Notes under the pieces: model-generated | Told to the model about the DNA's origin: nothing | Databases searched by the model: none | The model's input: only the letters and a program-made list of their open reading frames with translations | In this document: piece after piece, positions 8,172 to 16,074 of the stretch | How positions within the stretch are numbered: position 1 is the stretch's first letter | Layout: every line of letters starts with the position of its first letter | Made by a program: the position numbers and the translations under genes | NCBI GenBank assembly: GCA_014239855.1 | Contig: JAAZXY010000002.1 | Coordinates: 62,001-126,000 of the forward strand | DNA: 64,000 nt | Source: Acidimicrobiales bacterium | GTDB taxonomy: Bacteria; Actinomycetota; Acidimicrobiia; Acidimicrobiales; MedAcidi-G1 | Direction of reading: 5' to 3'

Positions 8172-9504
8172 GGAATACGACGTCCTCGTCAGTGGATCGG
8201 GCCCCCAGCAGGATGACCACGCCGATCAGGGCAGCGACCATCGAGGCCACGAGGATGCCCACCTTGGCCTCGTCCTGTATCGCCAGATCGTCGAAGGCCA
8301 GGCCGGTCACGAACAGCGAGACGGTGAAGCCGATCCCGGCAATGGCCGAGATGCCGACCATGTGCCGGACCGTCGCCCCCGACGGCAGCGCCGAGATGCC
8401 GAGGCGCACCGCACCGAGGGTGAACAGGCTGACGCCCACCACCTTGCCGACCACCAGGCCGAGGGCCACGCCGATGGTCACCCCTGACCCCATCGCGTCG
8501 CGCAGCGAGTCCCCGCTGATCTCGATCCCGGCGTTGGCCAGCGCGAAGACGGGGATGATCAGGAAACCGGTGATGGGATGAAGGCGTTGTTCCAGCCGGG
8601 CCGCCACCGAGATCGACTCGTTCATCCGGAATCTGGCCGCCCGGAGACCATCGGCGTCCAGGGTCCCCACACCGACCGGCGCCTCGTCGTCCGGCCCGAT
8701 GAGGGCGGCTGCGGGAGCCATCAGACCCATGATGACGCCGGCGATGGTGGCGTGCACCCCGGAGCGGAACATGGCGTACCAGAGCACCGACCCCAACACG
8801 ATGTACAACGGCGTGTACCAGACCCTGAGCCGGATCAGGATGACCACGGCCACCGTGGTGATGGCGGCCAGCACCAGCCATTCGGTGGCCAGGTCGCTCG
8901 TGTAGAAGATGGCGATCACGATGATCGCCCCGATGTCGTCGACGATGGCCAGTGACAGCAGGAAGACCTTCAGGGGCGTCGAGATCCGGTTGCCCAGAAG
9001 GGACAGCACCCCGACGGCGAAGGCGATGTCGGTGGCCATGGGGATCCCCCACCCGGCCGAAGCGTCGCCCGAGGTGTTGAAGGCGAAGTAGATGGCTGCC
9101 GGGACGACCATGCCCCCCAGCGCCCCGGCGGCCGGGAGCAGGGCGGCCCGTCGGTCCCGCAGGTGACCGGCCACCCACTCACGCTTGATCTCGAGGCCCA
9201 CCACGAAGAAGAAGATGGCCATCAGGGCGTCGTTCACCAGTTGGGCCAGCGTCAGCGGGTGCCCGTGGTGTTCGAGTCGCAGATCGCCGATGCCCAGGTG
9301 GAACTCGGTGTGCCAGAGCTCGTGGTAGCTCCCCGACCAGGGGGAGTTGGCCCAGACGAGGGCCGCCACGGTGGCCACCATGAGCAGGATGCCGCCGGCC
9401 GCCTCGATACCCAGGAAGCGCATGACGGGTCGGCCGATGGTGCGCGCCAGAGGACGGTCACTGCCCAACCAGGTGGGTCTCGATGCAGGTTGTGGACCGG
9501 ACAT
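8164..9504 (-). CDS. nhaA: Na+/H+ antiporter NhaA
   Basis: Encodes 446 residues from ATG 9504. It exchanges external protons for internal sodium at the inner membrane. Visible features are FLGIEAAGGILLMVATVAALVWANSPW (TM1), NDALMAIFFFVVGLEIKRE (TM2), IPMATDIAFAVGVLSLLG and SLAIVDDIGAIIVIA, whose paired Asp residues form the ion-binding centre of NhaA. About eleven membrane segments are seen. Earlier in-frame starts at 9609 and 9603 exist but add an unlikely hydrophilic leader; GGAA lies before 9504. The stop overlaps the topA start by 8 nt. It is the first gene of the nhaA-to-holB series. Confidence 0.93.
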   Translation of the reverse strand: MSGPQPASRPTWLGSDRPLARTIGRPVMRFLGIEAAGGILLMVATVAALVWANSPWSGSYHELWHTEFHLGIGDLRLEHHGHPLTLAQLVNDALMAIFFFVVGLEIKREWVAGHLRDRRAALLPAAGALGGMVVPAAIYFAFNTSGDASAGWGIPMATDIAFAVGVLSLLGNRISTPLKVFLLSLAIVDDIGAIIVIAIFYTSDLATEWLVLAAITTVAVVILIRLRVWYTPLYIVLGSVLWYAMFRSGVHATIAGVIMGLMAPAAALIGPDDEAPVGVGTLDADGLRAARFRMNESISVAARLEQRLHPITGFLIIPVFALANAGIEISGDSLRDAMGSGVTIGVALGLVVGKVVGVSLFTLGAVRLGISALPSGATVRHMVGISAIAGIGFTVSLFVTGLAFDDLAIQDEAKVGILVASMVAALIGVVILLGARSTDEDVVFHD

Positions 9505-9687
9505 CGTCGCTTCCAGCACTCCCTCGGGGTTCGTCTCCGGCCGGATCCCGTTGATCCCGCCAGCCGCTGCGTCGCCCGAACGGTAACCGTCACCCTGTGA
9601 CATCACCATGGATGCCGACCCGCCGATGTCGGCTCAGAGCCGGTTTTTCATGGGCGCGACGGCGATTTCGCGGATCTGACCCGCCAA

Positions 9688-10158
9688 TCAGCCCGGGCGG
9701 ATCATGAGACGGACCGTCGTGCCGTCCGGGCCGCTCTCCACCTCGGCCCCATCGGCCAGACGGTGCATCAACGCCACACCCAGACCCGACTCGTGACGAA
9801 GTCGCTCCGGTGTCTCCACGTCGGGCAGGTCGGGTACGGCGTCGGGATCGAACCCCGGGCCGTGGTCCACCACCTCGACCAGGACCTGGTCGTCGTCCAC
9901 CCGACACCGGACCAGGATCCGGTCGGGCGCACCGACCACCCCCTGGGCCTCGATGGCGTTGGTGACCGCCTCGGACACCACCAGTCGCAGGTCGGCCACC
10001 CGTCCCGGGTCGAGCGGTGATTCCCCGCCGGTACCTGAACCGGTACCTGCACGAGCACCCGCACCGGCGGCCGCGCCGATCACGGCCCGAACCAACTGCA
10101 GGAACTCGGGATGCGGCGGAACGGCCAACTCGATGCCCGTCGAAGGAACCCCGCTCAT
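9688..10158 (-). CDS. Anti-sigma-factor-like serine kinase (HATPase_c_2, RsbW/SpoIIAB type)
   Basis: Encodes 156 residues. The ATP-binding (Bergerat) fold shows an N box, LRLVVSEAVTNAIEAQ, a G1 box, VEVVDHGPGFDP, and ESGLGVALMHRLAD. Such proteins bind and inhibit alternative sigma factors and phosphorylate STAS antagonists. The start ATG 10158 overlaps the stop of the upstream STAS gene as ATGA, matching the usual antagonist/anti-sigma pairing. An alanine-glycine-rich insert (residues about 28-45) separates the first strand from the N box. No sigma factor gene is adjacent. A small inverted repeat at 9614-9633, beyond the stop, may end the transcript. Confidence 0.85.
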   Translation of the reverse strand: MSGVPSTGIELAVPPHPEFLQLVRAVIGAAAGAGARAGTGSGTGGESPLDPGRVADLRLVVSEAVTNAIEAQGVVGAPDRILVRCRVDDDQVLVEVVDHGPGFDPDAVPDLPDVETPERLRHESGLGVALMHRLADGAEVESGPDGTTVRLMIRPG

Positions 10159-10556
10159 GCCAGAGCCCGCCCGTCCATGGCCGCCACCGCGGCGGCATCC
10201 ACGTCCCCGTGCAGGGTGAACACCCGATCCAGGTCGCACATCTCGAACACCCGACGGATCCGGGGCTCCGGACACACCACCAGCAGGTCTCCGTCGTGCG
10301 CCCGGAGCCGACGGAGGGCACCGACCACCACACCGAGCCCCGCGGAGTCCACGAAGTCGACCGCTGTCAGATCCAGGACCACCAGCCGGGCACCGCCGGC
10401 CACCTCGGTCACCACGACCTGGCGGAGACCGGGGGCGCCGGCCATGTCGAGGTCACCCAGCACGGTCAGCACCACACCGCCGGGGTCTCCGATGCCCACG
10501 GGACCACCGGACGCCCGTGACGGGTCCAGGTCACGGCGGTGGACGTCGAACTTCAC
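10155..10556 (-). CDS. Anti-sigma factor antagonist (STAS domain)
   Basis: Encodes 133 residues. The STAS core reads VVLTVLGDLDMAGAPGLRQVV...RLVVLDLTAVDFVDSAGLGVVVGALRRLR. The serine of DSAGLG is the phosphorylation position in SpoIIAA/RsbV proteins. I chose GTG 10556 because GGAGGG lies about 10 nt upstream, and the sequence before it is unlike the family. It overlaps the downstream anti-sigma kinase gene by ATGA. The pair probably forms a partner-switching module; a second STAS gene lies at 34364-34708. Confidence 0.87.
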   Translation of the reverse strand: MKFDVHRRDLDPSRASGGPVGIGDPGGVVLTVLGDLDMAGAPGLRQVVVTEVAGGARLVVLDLTAVDFVDSAGLGVVVGALRRLRAHDGDLLVVCPEPRIRRVFEMCDLDRVFTLHGDVDAAAVAAMDGRALA

Positions 10557-10683
10557 CTGACCGGTTTCCCTCCGTGTGGTCGATCCGGCCCGTCCCGGTT
10601 CGCCGCCGACGCTAGACCACCGATCCGGCCCCGGTCCCTCACGAGACCCGTATCCGGGGAGCGCCGGCTTCTGGGGCGACACC

Positions 10684-11067
10684 TCACTCCAGATACATCA
10701 CGGCCGAAGCGGTCAACACCACGTCAGGCAGCACCGGGCCGATCAGCGGCGTGTCGGTCCGAGCCAGATGGTGGACGGTCACCGTCACCCGGTCACCCTC
10801 GACCACCCGCTCGACCTCGGTGTCCAACGGGTTCAGGCCCGCCGAGCCGATCACCGCATCGGCCACCCGGCGCGACGACCCACCCACCGCGGCCACCCGG
10901 ACCCCCTCACGCGCCGCGTGCTGGACGAGCACCGCGGTCCGGGCCACCGTCCCCACCTCGACGATCACCATGGCCAGCACGATCAGGACCGGGAGGATCA
11001 GGGCCAGCTCGACGGTGGCCTGACCACGGTCGTCCCGACGCACCTGGCGGGCCAGCCGCCGGCGCAT
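10684..11067 (-). CDS. TadE-like pilus assembly protein
   Basis: Encodes 127 residues. The N terminus MRRRLARQVRRDDRGQATVELALILPVLIVLAMVIVEVG is the TadE pattern: a basic stretch, then G-Q-A-T-V-E-L at a prepilin-peptidase-like site, then one membrane helix. The rest is extracytoplasmic (QHAAREGVRVAAVGG is typical of TadE). It is the last gene of the Tad run, beginning 2 nt after the stop of the pilin-like gene, so the two are coupled. TadE-type pseudopilins help assemble Flp pili. Confidence 0.83.
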   Translation of the reverse strand: MRRRLARQVRRDDRGQATVELALILPVLIVLAMVIVEVGTVARTAVLVQHAAREGVRVAAVGGSSRRVADAVIGSAGLNPLDTEVERVVEGDRVTVTVHHLARTDTPLIGPVLPDVVLTASAVMYLE

Positions 11068-11069
11068 GC

Positions 11070-11363
11070 TCAACCCACCTTGTTGGTGATCGAGTTGATG
11101 ACCCGGTCGAACAGGCGCGAGACCTTGTCGGTGGCCGAGGCCCAACTGGTCACCAGGATGGCGATGGTCGCCGCCCCGAGGATCAGGAGCACGTACTCGG
11201 CCGTCGTCTGACCGGCATCGTCCTCCTCACCTTCGACGGACCCGGTGGCGGATCCGGTGGCGGGCCCGGTGATCGGCCCCAGGTGGATCCGGGCATGGAT
11301 ACCGATCAGGCCGACGACCAGACGGTCACGGATGGCGGGCAGGGACGTCATGGGATCAGGCAC
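11070..11363 (-). CDS. Flp/DUF4244-like pilin candidate
   Basis: Encodes 97 residues. A long charged leader is followed by EDDAGQTTAEYVLLILGAATIAILVTSWA, a type IV/Flp-like prepilin signature with the conserved Glu at +5 after Gly-Gln and one hydrophobic helix. The leader before the cleavage-like Gly is unusually long (about 51 residues) and includes a repetitive GPATGSATGSVEG stretch. The GTG start at 11363 has GAGAAGGA upstream. It sits between tadC and tadE and is the best candidate for the major subunit in this locus. The name DUF4244 is by resemblance only. Confidence 0.7.
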   Translation of the reverse strand: MPDPMTSLPAIRDRLVVGLIGIHARIHLGPITGPATGSATGSVEGEEDDAGQTTAEYVLLILGAATIAILVTSWASATDKVSRLFDRVINSITNKVG

Positions 11364-11443
11364 TACGAAATTCCTTCTCTGAGCAGCGGAGCTGGCGGTC
11401 CTGGCCGGCGACCGTGGTCGCGAGGGGCGGGCGGCCGTGTGGA

Positions 11444-12199
11444 TCAGCCGTACCCGAGATCGCGGAGCGAGGCGGCCACCATCGGCACCACCGACAACAG
11501 AATGAAGGCCGGAAGGATGCAGGTGACGAGGGGGAACAGCATCCGGACCGGGACCTTCCTGGCCTGGACCTCGGCCCTCCGCCGGGCCCGGAGTCGGAGG
11601 TCAGCGGCCACCAGGTCCAGCGCTGGCCCGATGGGAGCCCCGTGACGAATGGATCCCACCAGTGCGGCGACCAACGGGCGGCCGTCCTCACCGAACTCGA
11701 CGCGGAGGCCGTCCACCGCATCGGCCATGGCCACCCCCCGTTCGGTTCGTCCCAACGCCGAGACCAGGGCGCTCGACGCCGGCCCCGTGCCCCGGTCCGC
11801 AGCCTCGGACAACGCCCGCCCCACCGGCAGACCGGCCCCCACGCCCACCCGGATCAGACCGGCCAACCAGGACAGCTCCCCGGCCACCAGGTCGCGGTGT
11901 CGCCGTACGGCCGTCCGTTGCCGCCACCACGGCCACCCGAAGGTGGCGGTGATCAGAACGACGGCCAGGAGCGGCTGGAGGACCACCAGCGCCGGGATAC
12001 CGATGGCCAACAGCCCCAGCCGTCGATCATTCGGACCGCCGGGTGGCACCCGACACCGCACCCGCACCGTGGCGCCCAGCCGGTCCACGAGTCCCGGCGT
12101 CGACACCCGACGGGCCCTCCGGCCGGCCGACCGGTGGACGGGCCGACCCACCCGGACCGCCGTCACGATCACCGCCGCCACCCACCAGACCGAGAGCAT
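11444..12199 (-). CDS. tadC: TadC-like type II/IV secretion F-domain protein
   Basis: Encodes 251 residues with an N-terminal membrane segment, a hydrophobic pair near the middle (LLAIGIPALVVLQPLLAVVLI), and a C-terminal pair ending AFILLSVVPMVAASL. LVAGELSWLAGLIRVGVGAGLPVGRALSEAAD and GAPIGPALDLVAADLRLRARRRAEVQARKVPVRMLFPL are T2SSF-domain hallmarks. The ATG at 12199 shares one base with the tadB stop (TGATG). It is the inner-membrane platform for Flp pilus assembly together with TadB. Confidence 0.87.
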   Translation of the reverse strand: MLSVWWVAAVIVTAVRVGRPVHRSAGRRARRVSTPGLVDRLGATVRVRCRVPPGGPNDRRLGLLAIGIPALVVLQPLLAVVLITATFGWPWWRQRTAVRRHRDLVAGELSWLAGLIRVGVGAGLPVGRALSEAADRGTGPASSALVSALGRTERGVAMADAVDGLRVEFGEDGRPLVAALVGSIRHGAPIGPALDLVAADLRLRARRRAEVQARKVPVRMLFPLVTCILPAFILLSVVPMVAASLRDLGYG

Positions 12200-12918
12200 C
12201 ACCGGGTGGTCGGCGGTCCGACCACCGGCGAGCCGCTCAGCCGCCACATCCACCAGAGGCCCACCCCGTCCAGGACCAGCCCGAGGGCCAGCACCACCAT
12301 CCCCGGCCCGGTGGTCAGAAACCCCGCGGTGCCCGACGGAGCCATCATCACGGCAAAGCCCACGGGTGCCAGTGCCACCACGGCGGCTGACGAACGGGCC
12401 TGGGTGGCCAGGGCCCGAGCCTCCTCGCTGACCTCCAGTTCATCGCGGATGGCCTCGCCCACCGTGCCCAGCAGTCGTGACGGCTCGCCACCGGTGGTCA
12501 CCGCCAGGTCGACGGCCGCCACCAACTGACCCACCCGGGTGCCCGGTCGGCGTTCCGCCCATCGGGAGAGTGCGACACCCAACGGTGCGCCGGACCGCAG
12601 GTCTGCGCCAACCAGCTGGAGATCGGCCGACACCGGGCCCCCGTCGTCGGCGGCCTCCACCAGCGCCCCGGCCAACGTGCTCCCCGACTGCAACGACCGG
12701 ATGAGCTCGTCCACCAGCCCCGGCAGTGACCGGTCCACCCGATGGCTGGTTCGTCGAGGATCCCACCGTGTCCACCACGGCACCGTGGAGTCCGGCAACA
12801 GTGCGGTTTCGACCGGCCAGCCCGGGGGACGACGGACCCTCCCCACCGGCGGGCCCACGGCCCCCACCACGGCCAGGATCATCAGGGCCACCAGCCAGGG
12901 AGCGCCGCTGCCCGTCAC
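12199..12918 (-). CDS. tadB: TadB-like type II/IV secretion F-domain protein
   Basis: Encodes 239 residues. It has an N-terminal membrane helix (WLVALMILAVVGAVG), the F domain (LPGLVDELIRSLQSGSTLAGALVEAAD; GAPLGVALSRWAER; QLVAAVDLAVTTGGEPSRLLGTVGEAIR), and two C-terminal helices. The GTG at 12918 overlaps the cpaF stop as GTGA. Partner of TadC in the pilus motor platform. Confidence 0.87.
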   Translation of the reverse strand: MTGSGAPWLVALMILAVVGAVGPPVGRVRRPPGWPVETALLPDSTVPWWTRWDPRRTSHRVDRSLPGLVDELIRSLQSGSTLAGALVEAADDGGPVSADLQLVGADLRSGAPLGVALSRWAERRPGTRVGQLVAAVDLAVTTGGEPSRLLGTVGEAIRDELEVSEEARALATQARSSAAVVALAPVGFAVMMAPSGTAGFLTTGPGMVVLALGLVLDGVGLWWMWRLSGSPVVGPPTTR

Positions 12919-14054
12919 CGACCCCACCGCCGCCCCGCCGCCCCGCCGGTCACCCCATTGGCCAGCCGCCCATCAAGCACGAGCGGACACACCGCCGGCT
13001 CCGACCCGGGCGGTCGCACCTCGATCACCTCGGCCACCCGCCGTACGGCACCGTCGCGGACCACGTGCACGATGACGTCGATGCTCCCGGCCACCATGGC
13101 CGCCGCCACGTCGGCCGACAGGCCGGTCGACGCCAACAGGACCATGGTGGCCAGGCGTCGCAGGCCGTCGACCGGCCCGTTGGCGTGGCAGGTGGACAAC
13201 GAGCCGTCATGGCCGGTGTTCAACGCCTGGAGCATGTCGAACGCCTCCGGACCCCGGACCTCGCCGACCACGATCCGATCGGGTCGCATCCGCAGCGCGT
13301 TGCGAACCAGGTCGCGGACCGTGACCTCGCCCACTCCCTCGCAGTTGGCCGGCCTCGCCTCGAGGCGCACCACGTGCACCGCCTCGGGTCGGAGTTCCGC
13401 GGCGTCCTCCACCACCACGATCCGCTCGTCGGGGCCGACGGCCGAGGCCATGGCGCCCAGCAACGTGGTCTTTCCCGAACCGGTCGCCCCGGTGACGACC
13501 ACGTTGCAACGGGCGTCGACCAGATCCTGCAGAAGGGCGGCCACCGGTGGGTCCGCCAGGTCCGTCAGACGGAACCGGTGCTCCCCGAAACGTCGCACCG
13601 TCAGGTACGGGCCGTCGAGGGCGATGGGTGGCACGACCACGTTGATCCGGGATCCATCGGCCAGGCGACCATCGGCCCACGGGCTGGAACGGTCCACCCG
13701 TCGGCCGGTGGGCGCCACCATCCGTTCGACCAGTCGCTCCAACTCGGCGGCATCCACCCGCACGTCGGTGGCCTCCAGACGGCCCGCCCGCTCCACGAAG
13801 ACCGACCCCGGACCGTTGACCATCACCTCGGTGACCGTCCGGTCGGCGAACAGCGCCTCCAGCGAACCCAGGCCGGAGACGCGGGCCAGTACGGCGTCGA
13901 CCACACACCGTCGGGCATCAGGGCCGAGCAGGGGCTCGCGCCGGACCACCGCGGCGGCCACCACCTCCTCCAGTGACCCCGTCGGCACGGGAGGACCGTC
14001 GAGGACCTCGGCGTGGACCGTGTCGACCAGCAGCGCGACCTCCACCGAGCTCAC
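12915..14054 (-). CDS. cpaF: CpaF/TadA secretion ATPase
   Basis: Encodes 379 residues. The ATPase powers Flp pilus assembly. Visible motifs are VTEVMVNGPGSVFVERAGRL (N-terminal domain), the Walker A in VVVTGATGSGKTTLLGAM, the Asp box VVEDAAELRPE, the Walker B region DRIVVGEVRGPEAFDMLQALNTGHDGSLSTCHANG, and the His box. The GTG at 14054 overlaps the upstream cpaE-like stop (GTGA), and the end overlaps tadB in the same way. Length matches the family minus the long N-terminal extension found in some homologs. Confidence 0.94.
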   Translation of the reverse strand: MSSVEVALLVDTVHAEVLDGPPVPTGSLEEVVAAAVVRREPLLGPDARRCVVDAVLARVSGLGSLEALFADRTVTEVMVNGPGSVFVERAGRLEATDVRVDAAELERLVERMVAPTGRRVDRSSPWADGRLADGSRINVVVPPIALDGPYLTVRRFGEHRFRLTDLADPPVAALLQDLVDARCNVVVTGATGSGKTTLLGAMASAVGPDERIVVVEDAAELRPEAVHVVRLEARPANCEGVGEVTVRDLVRNALRMRPDRIVVGEVRGPEAFDMLQALNTGHDGSLSTCHANGPVDGLRRLATMVLLASTGLSADVAAAMVAGSIDVIVHVVRDGAVRRVAEVIEVRPPGSEPAVCPLVLDGRLANGVTGGAAGRRWGR

Positions 14055-14737
14055 GCGGATCCCACGGCACGGAGCAGCGACCGGGGAATCCGGCGGGCCA
14101 GCAGACCGGCATCCACGGATCGGGCCACCGCCGGGTCCACCGGAATCCGCATGGTCACCGGCGCTCCGACCACCGCTTCGACGTCGTGACGGTCCAGCGC
14201 CCGGCCCGGTTCGACCACCAGCGCCACCTCCGACGGACGGCGATCCTGACGGGAGATCCGACGGAGCCCCAGGTAGCAGGCCCGGGTCACCAGGACCGAC
14301 CGATCGGCGGCCTCCAACAGCGGATCGATCAGGTCCCCGGGCGGGCCGGCCTCCGGACGTCCGGTGAAGAGGTCACCGGCATCGACCACCGGGGTGCGAT
14401 GGCCCGTTGACGCCGACCGGGCCACCAGGTCGTCGACGAGCGCCGCCATCCGGGTCGGCTCCGCGGCGGACCATCGGGTCGTGCCCCTCGGCAGGACGCG
14501 GAGCCCACCGGGCACCTCGACGGCCAGACGGTCCAGCGCCTCGACGCCCACGCCCTGTCCGGCCGCACACCAGTCCGTCACACCCGGACCCGAGCCATCG
14601 ACACCGAGGACCGCGGGAAGGTCACCCGCCAGGTCCACCACCGTCACCGGGACACCGTCGCCCGCGGCGGCCAACGCCATCGCAGCGGCCACCACCGTGG
14701 TCCCCTGACCACCCTTCACCGACCAGCAGATCTCCAT
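14051..14737 (-). CDS. CpaE-like MinD/ParA-family protein of the Tad locus
   Basis: Encodes 228 residues from ATG 14737. MEICWSVKGGQGTTVVAAAMALAAA is a P-loop start in which the deviant Walker A reads KGGQGTT; VTVVDLAGDLPAVLG follows as switch region. Position first in the Tad run suggests a CpaE/septum-site-determining role in placing the pilus apparatus. GGGAG lies just upstream of the ATG. It faces the HAD gene at 14860 across a divergent 120-bp region. The final Lys of a classical GKT/S motif is absent, so nucleotide hydrolysis may be weak. Confidence 0.75.
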   Translation of the reverse strand: MEICWSVKGGQGTTVVAAAMALAAAGDGVPVTVVDLAGDLPAVLGVDGSGPGVTDWCAAGQGVGVEALDRLAVEVPGGLRVLPRGTTRWSAAEPTRMAALVDDLVARSASTGHRTPVVDAGDLFTGRPEAGPPGDLIDPLLEAADRSVLVTRACYLGLRRISRQDRRPSEVALVVEPGRALDRHDVEAVVGAPVTMRIPVDPAVARSVDAGLLARRIPRSLLRAVGSA

Positions 14738-14859
14738 CACCACTCCCACGCGATCGTTCGTCGCCGGGGAAGGCGCAGGAGCCGGTCGGGCTCCGGGCGC
14801 CGAACCGTACCGGGCCGGTGCGCCATCCCGACCCGGGTTGGCGCAATAGGATCCGAACC

Positions 14860-15657
14860 GTGGAGGCGGCCTTCTTCGACCTCGACAAGACGGTCATCGC
14901 ACGAGCATCGATGGCCGCGTACGGCCCGGCACTCCACCGGGCGGGCTACCTCAGTGCACCGATGGCCCTGCGGGCCGCCTGGGGACAGCTCCTGTTCCGG
15001 TTCTTCGGCGCCGACGAGGGGAGCATGGCCCGGGCCCGCCAGACCGCCCTGCGCCTGGCCGCCGGCTGGGATCAGGAAGCCCTGCAGCGGTTCGCCCGGG
15101 ACCACCTGGCCGAGGTGATCGAACCCATTGTCTACGACGAGGCCCTCGACCTCTTCGCCCACCACCGCGCCGAGGGCCGCCTGCTCATCCTGGTGTCGGC
15201 GTCACCGGTGGAGATCGTGGCCCCACTGGCCGAACACCTCGGCGTCGACGAGTTCATCGCCACCACCCCGGAGACCGACGACGACGGGAAGTACACCGGC
15301 GAGGTCGAGTTCTACGCCCAGGGTCCGGACAAGGCCCACGCCATCAAACGACTGGCCGCCGAGCGGGGCATCGACCTCGAAGGATCGTGGGCCTATTCGG
15401 ACTCGGCCACCGACGTGCCGATGCTGGACGCCGTCGGCCACCCCGTGGCCGTGAACCCCGATCGGGATCTCCGCCGAACGGCGGAGATCCGGGGCTGGCT
15501 GATCCGGGAGTTCGAGAACCCGGTGCCACTGGGGGATCGGGTGCCCATCGACCGGAACTGGATCGCCGCCAGCGCGCTCTCCGCGGTGGTCGTGGTGGCC
15601 GTCGTGGCTCTGGCGCGTCGTATCGGACGCCGCCCGGCCGACGGGTCGGCCAACTGA
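14860..15657 (+). CDS. HAD-superfamily phosphatase, SerB-like, with C-terminal membrane helix
   Basis: Encodes 265 residues. HAD motif I is at residues 7-11 (DLDKT), motif II in ILVSASPVEIV, and motifs III/IV in KAHAIKRLA and WAYSDSATDVPMLDAVG. This is the HAD-IB group (phosphoserine phosphatase-like, often lysophospholipid or CicA-type). A helix near the C terminus (AASALSAVVVVAVVALA) probably anchors it to the membrane. GTG 14860 is chosen because TAGGAT lies exactly 7 nt upstream (14847-14852), fitting a leaderless transcript, and because the protein then begins directly at the motif I strand. The substrate is not evident. Confidence 0.85.
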   Translation: MEAAFFDLDKTVIARASMAAYGPALHRAGYLSAPMALRAAWGQLLFRFFGADEGSMARARQTALRLAAGWDQEALQRFARDHLAEVIEPIVYDEALDLFAHHRAEGRLLILVSASPVEIVAPLAEHLGVDEFIATTPETDDDGKYTGEVEFYAQGPDKAHAIKRLAAERGIDLEGSWAYSDSATDVPMLDAVGHPVAVNPDRDLRRTAEIRGWLIREFENPVPLGDRVPIDRNWIAASALSAVVVVAVVALARRIGRRPADGSAN

Positions 15658-15690
15658 AGCGGCCAACTGAACCGGGCAGTCTGAGCGGGT

Positions 15691-15711
15691 GCCGGGATCG
15701 ATGGACCCGGC
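15691..15711 (+). terminator. Hairpin after the HAD gene
   Basis: GCCGGG (15691-15696) pairs with CCCGGC (15706-15711). A second inverted repeat ACCCCT/AGGGGT follows at 15713-15725. They lie between the HAD gene stop and the stop of the small minus-strand gene, so they may act in both directions. There is no long U tract. Confidence 0.4.
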
Positions 15712-15726
15712 CACCCCTCAGGGGTT

Positions 15727-15801
15727 CTAGATGGCGCGGACCTTCTTGACCGCGACGGCAACCAGGGTGCCGAGTGCCGCCAACATCAGGAGCTTCTTCA
15801 T
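15727..15801 (-). CDS. Very small membrane peptide (24 aa)
   Basis: Encodes 24 residues beginning MKKLLMLAALGTLVAVAV and ending in a basic tail KKVRAI. It is a single hydrophobic helix between lysines, the type of short membrane peptide actinobacteria often encode. Support for a real gene is the TAGCAT hexamer (15809-15814 on the minus strand) ending 7 nt before this ATG, the same arrangement seen at many genes here. An ATG 9 nt further upstream overlaps that hexamer. No function can be assigned. Confidence 0.55.
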   Translation of the reverse strand: MKKLLMLAALGTLVAVAVKKVRAI

Positions 15802-15900
15802 GGTCCTCATGCTAGGTCCGGACCCCGCTACGTGCACGGGGCGCCAGCCACCCACTGGGAACCGGCCGTGCACGGGGTGGTCGCATCACGCCCGAGGCCG

Positions 15901-15906
15901 TACCGT
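15901..15906 (+). promoter_or_regulatory. -10 element of selC
   Basis: TACCGT ends 7 nt before the first base of the mature tRNA-Sec (15914), so the transcript may start at or next to the mature 5' end. The same spacing is seen for the tRNA-Ser at 54271. Confidence 0.6.
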
Positions 15907-15913
15907 CACCGAT

Positions 15914-16009
15914 GGAGGTGTCTGAGTACCTGGTGGGCTCCCCCGCCTTCAAAGCGGGTGGGACGGGCGATCCCCGTCCGGCGGGTTCGATTCCCGTCCA
16001 CCTCCGCCA
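15914..16009 (+). tRNA. selC: tRNA-Sec (anticodon UCA)
   Basis: A 96-nt tRNA-like gene with encoded CCA. The anticodon arm is CCCGC-CTTCAAA-GCGGG, giving anticodon TCA that reads UGA. The long variable arm GGACGGG/CCCGTCC, an extended D arm, and the T arm GCGGG-TTCGATT-CCCGT fit selenocysteine tRNA. The acceptor stem GGAGGTG pairs perfectly with CACCTCC; the eighth pair expected for bacterial tRNA-Sec is a T-C mismatch. Discriminator is G. It supplies Sec for UGA decoding with SelA (29439) and SelB (30795). Confidence 0.93.
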
Positions 16010-16074
16010 CTCGCCTGCGACCCGACGAGCGGGTCGGCCGGCCAGCCAATCAGGCCAGCGGGCAGAACGGTTGC

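Noticed and set aside
6339-8216. A 625-codon plus-strand frame antisense to topA
   Set aside because: The topA frame contains all family motifs; the antisense product is Gly/His/Val-rich with none.
15914-16009. tRNA-associated integration site for a mobile element
   Set aside because: I found no duplicated tRNA end, integrase or shift in composition near any of the four tRNA genes.
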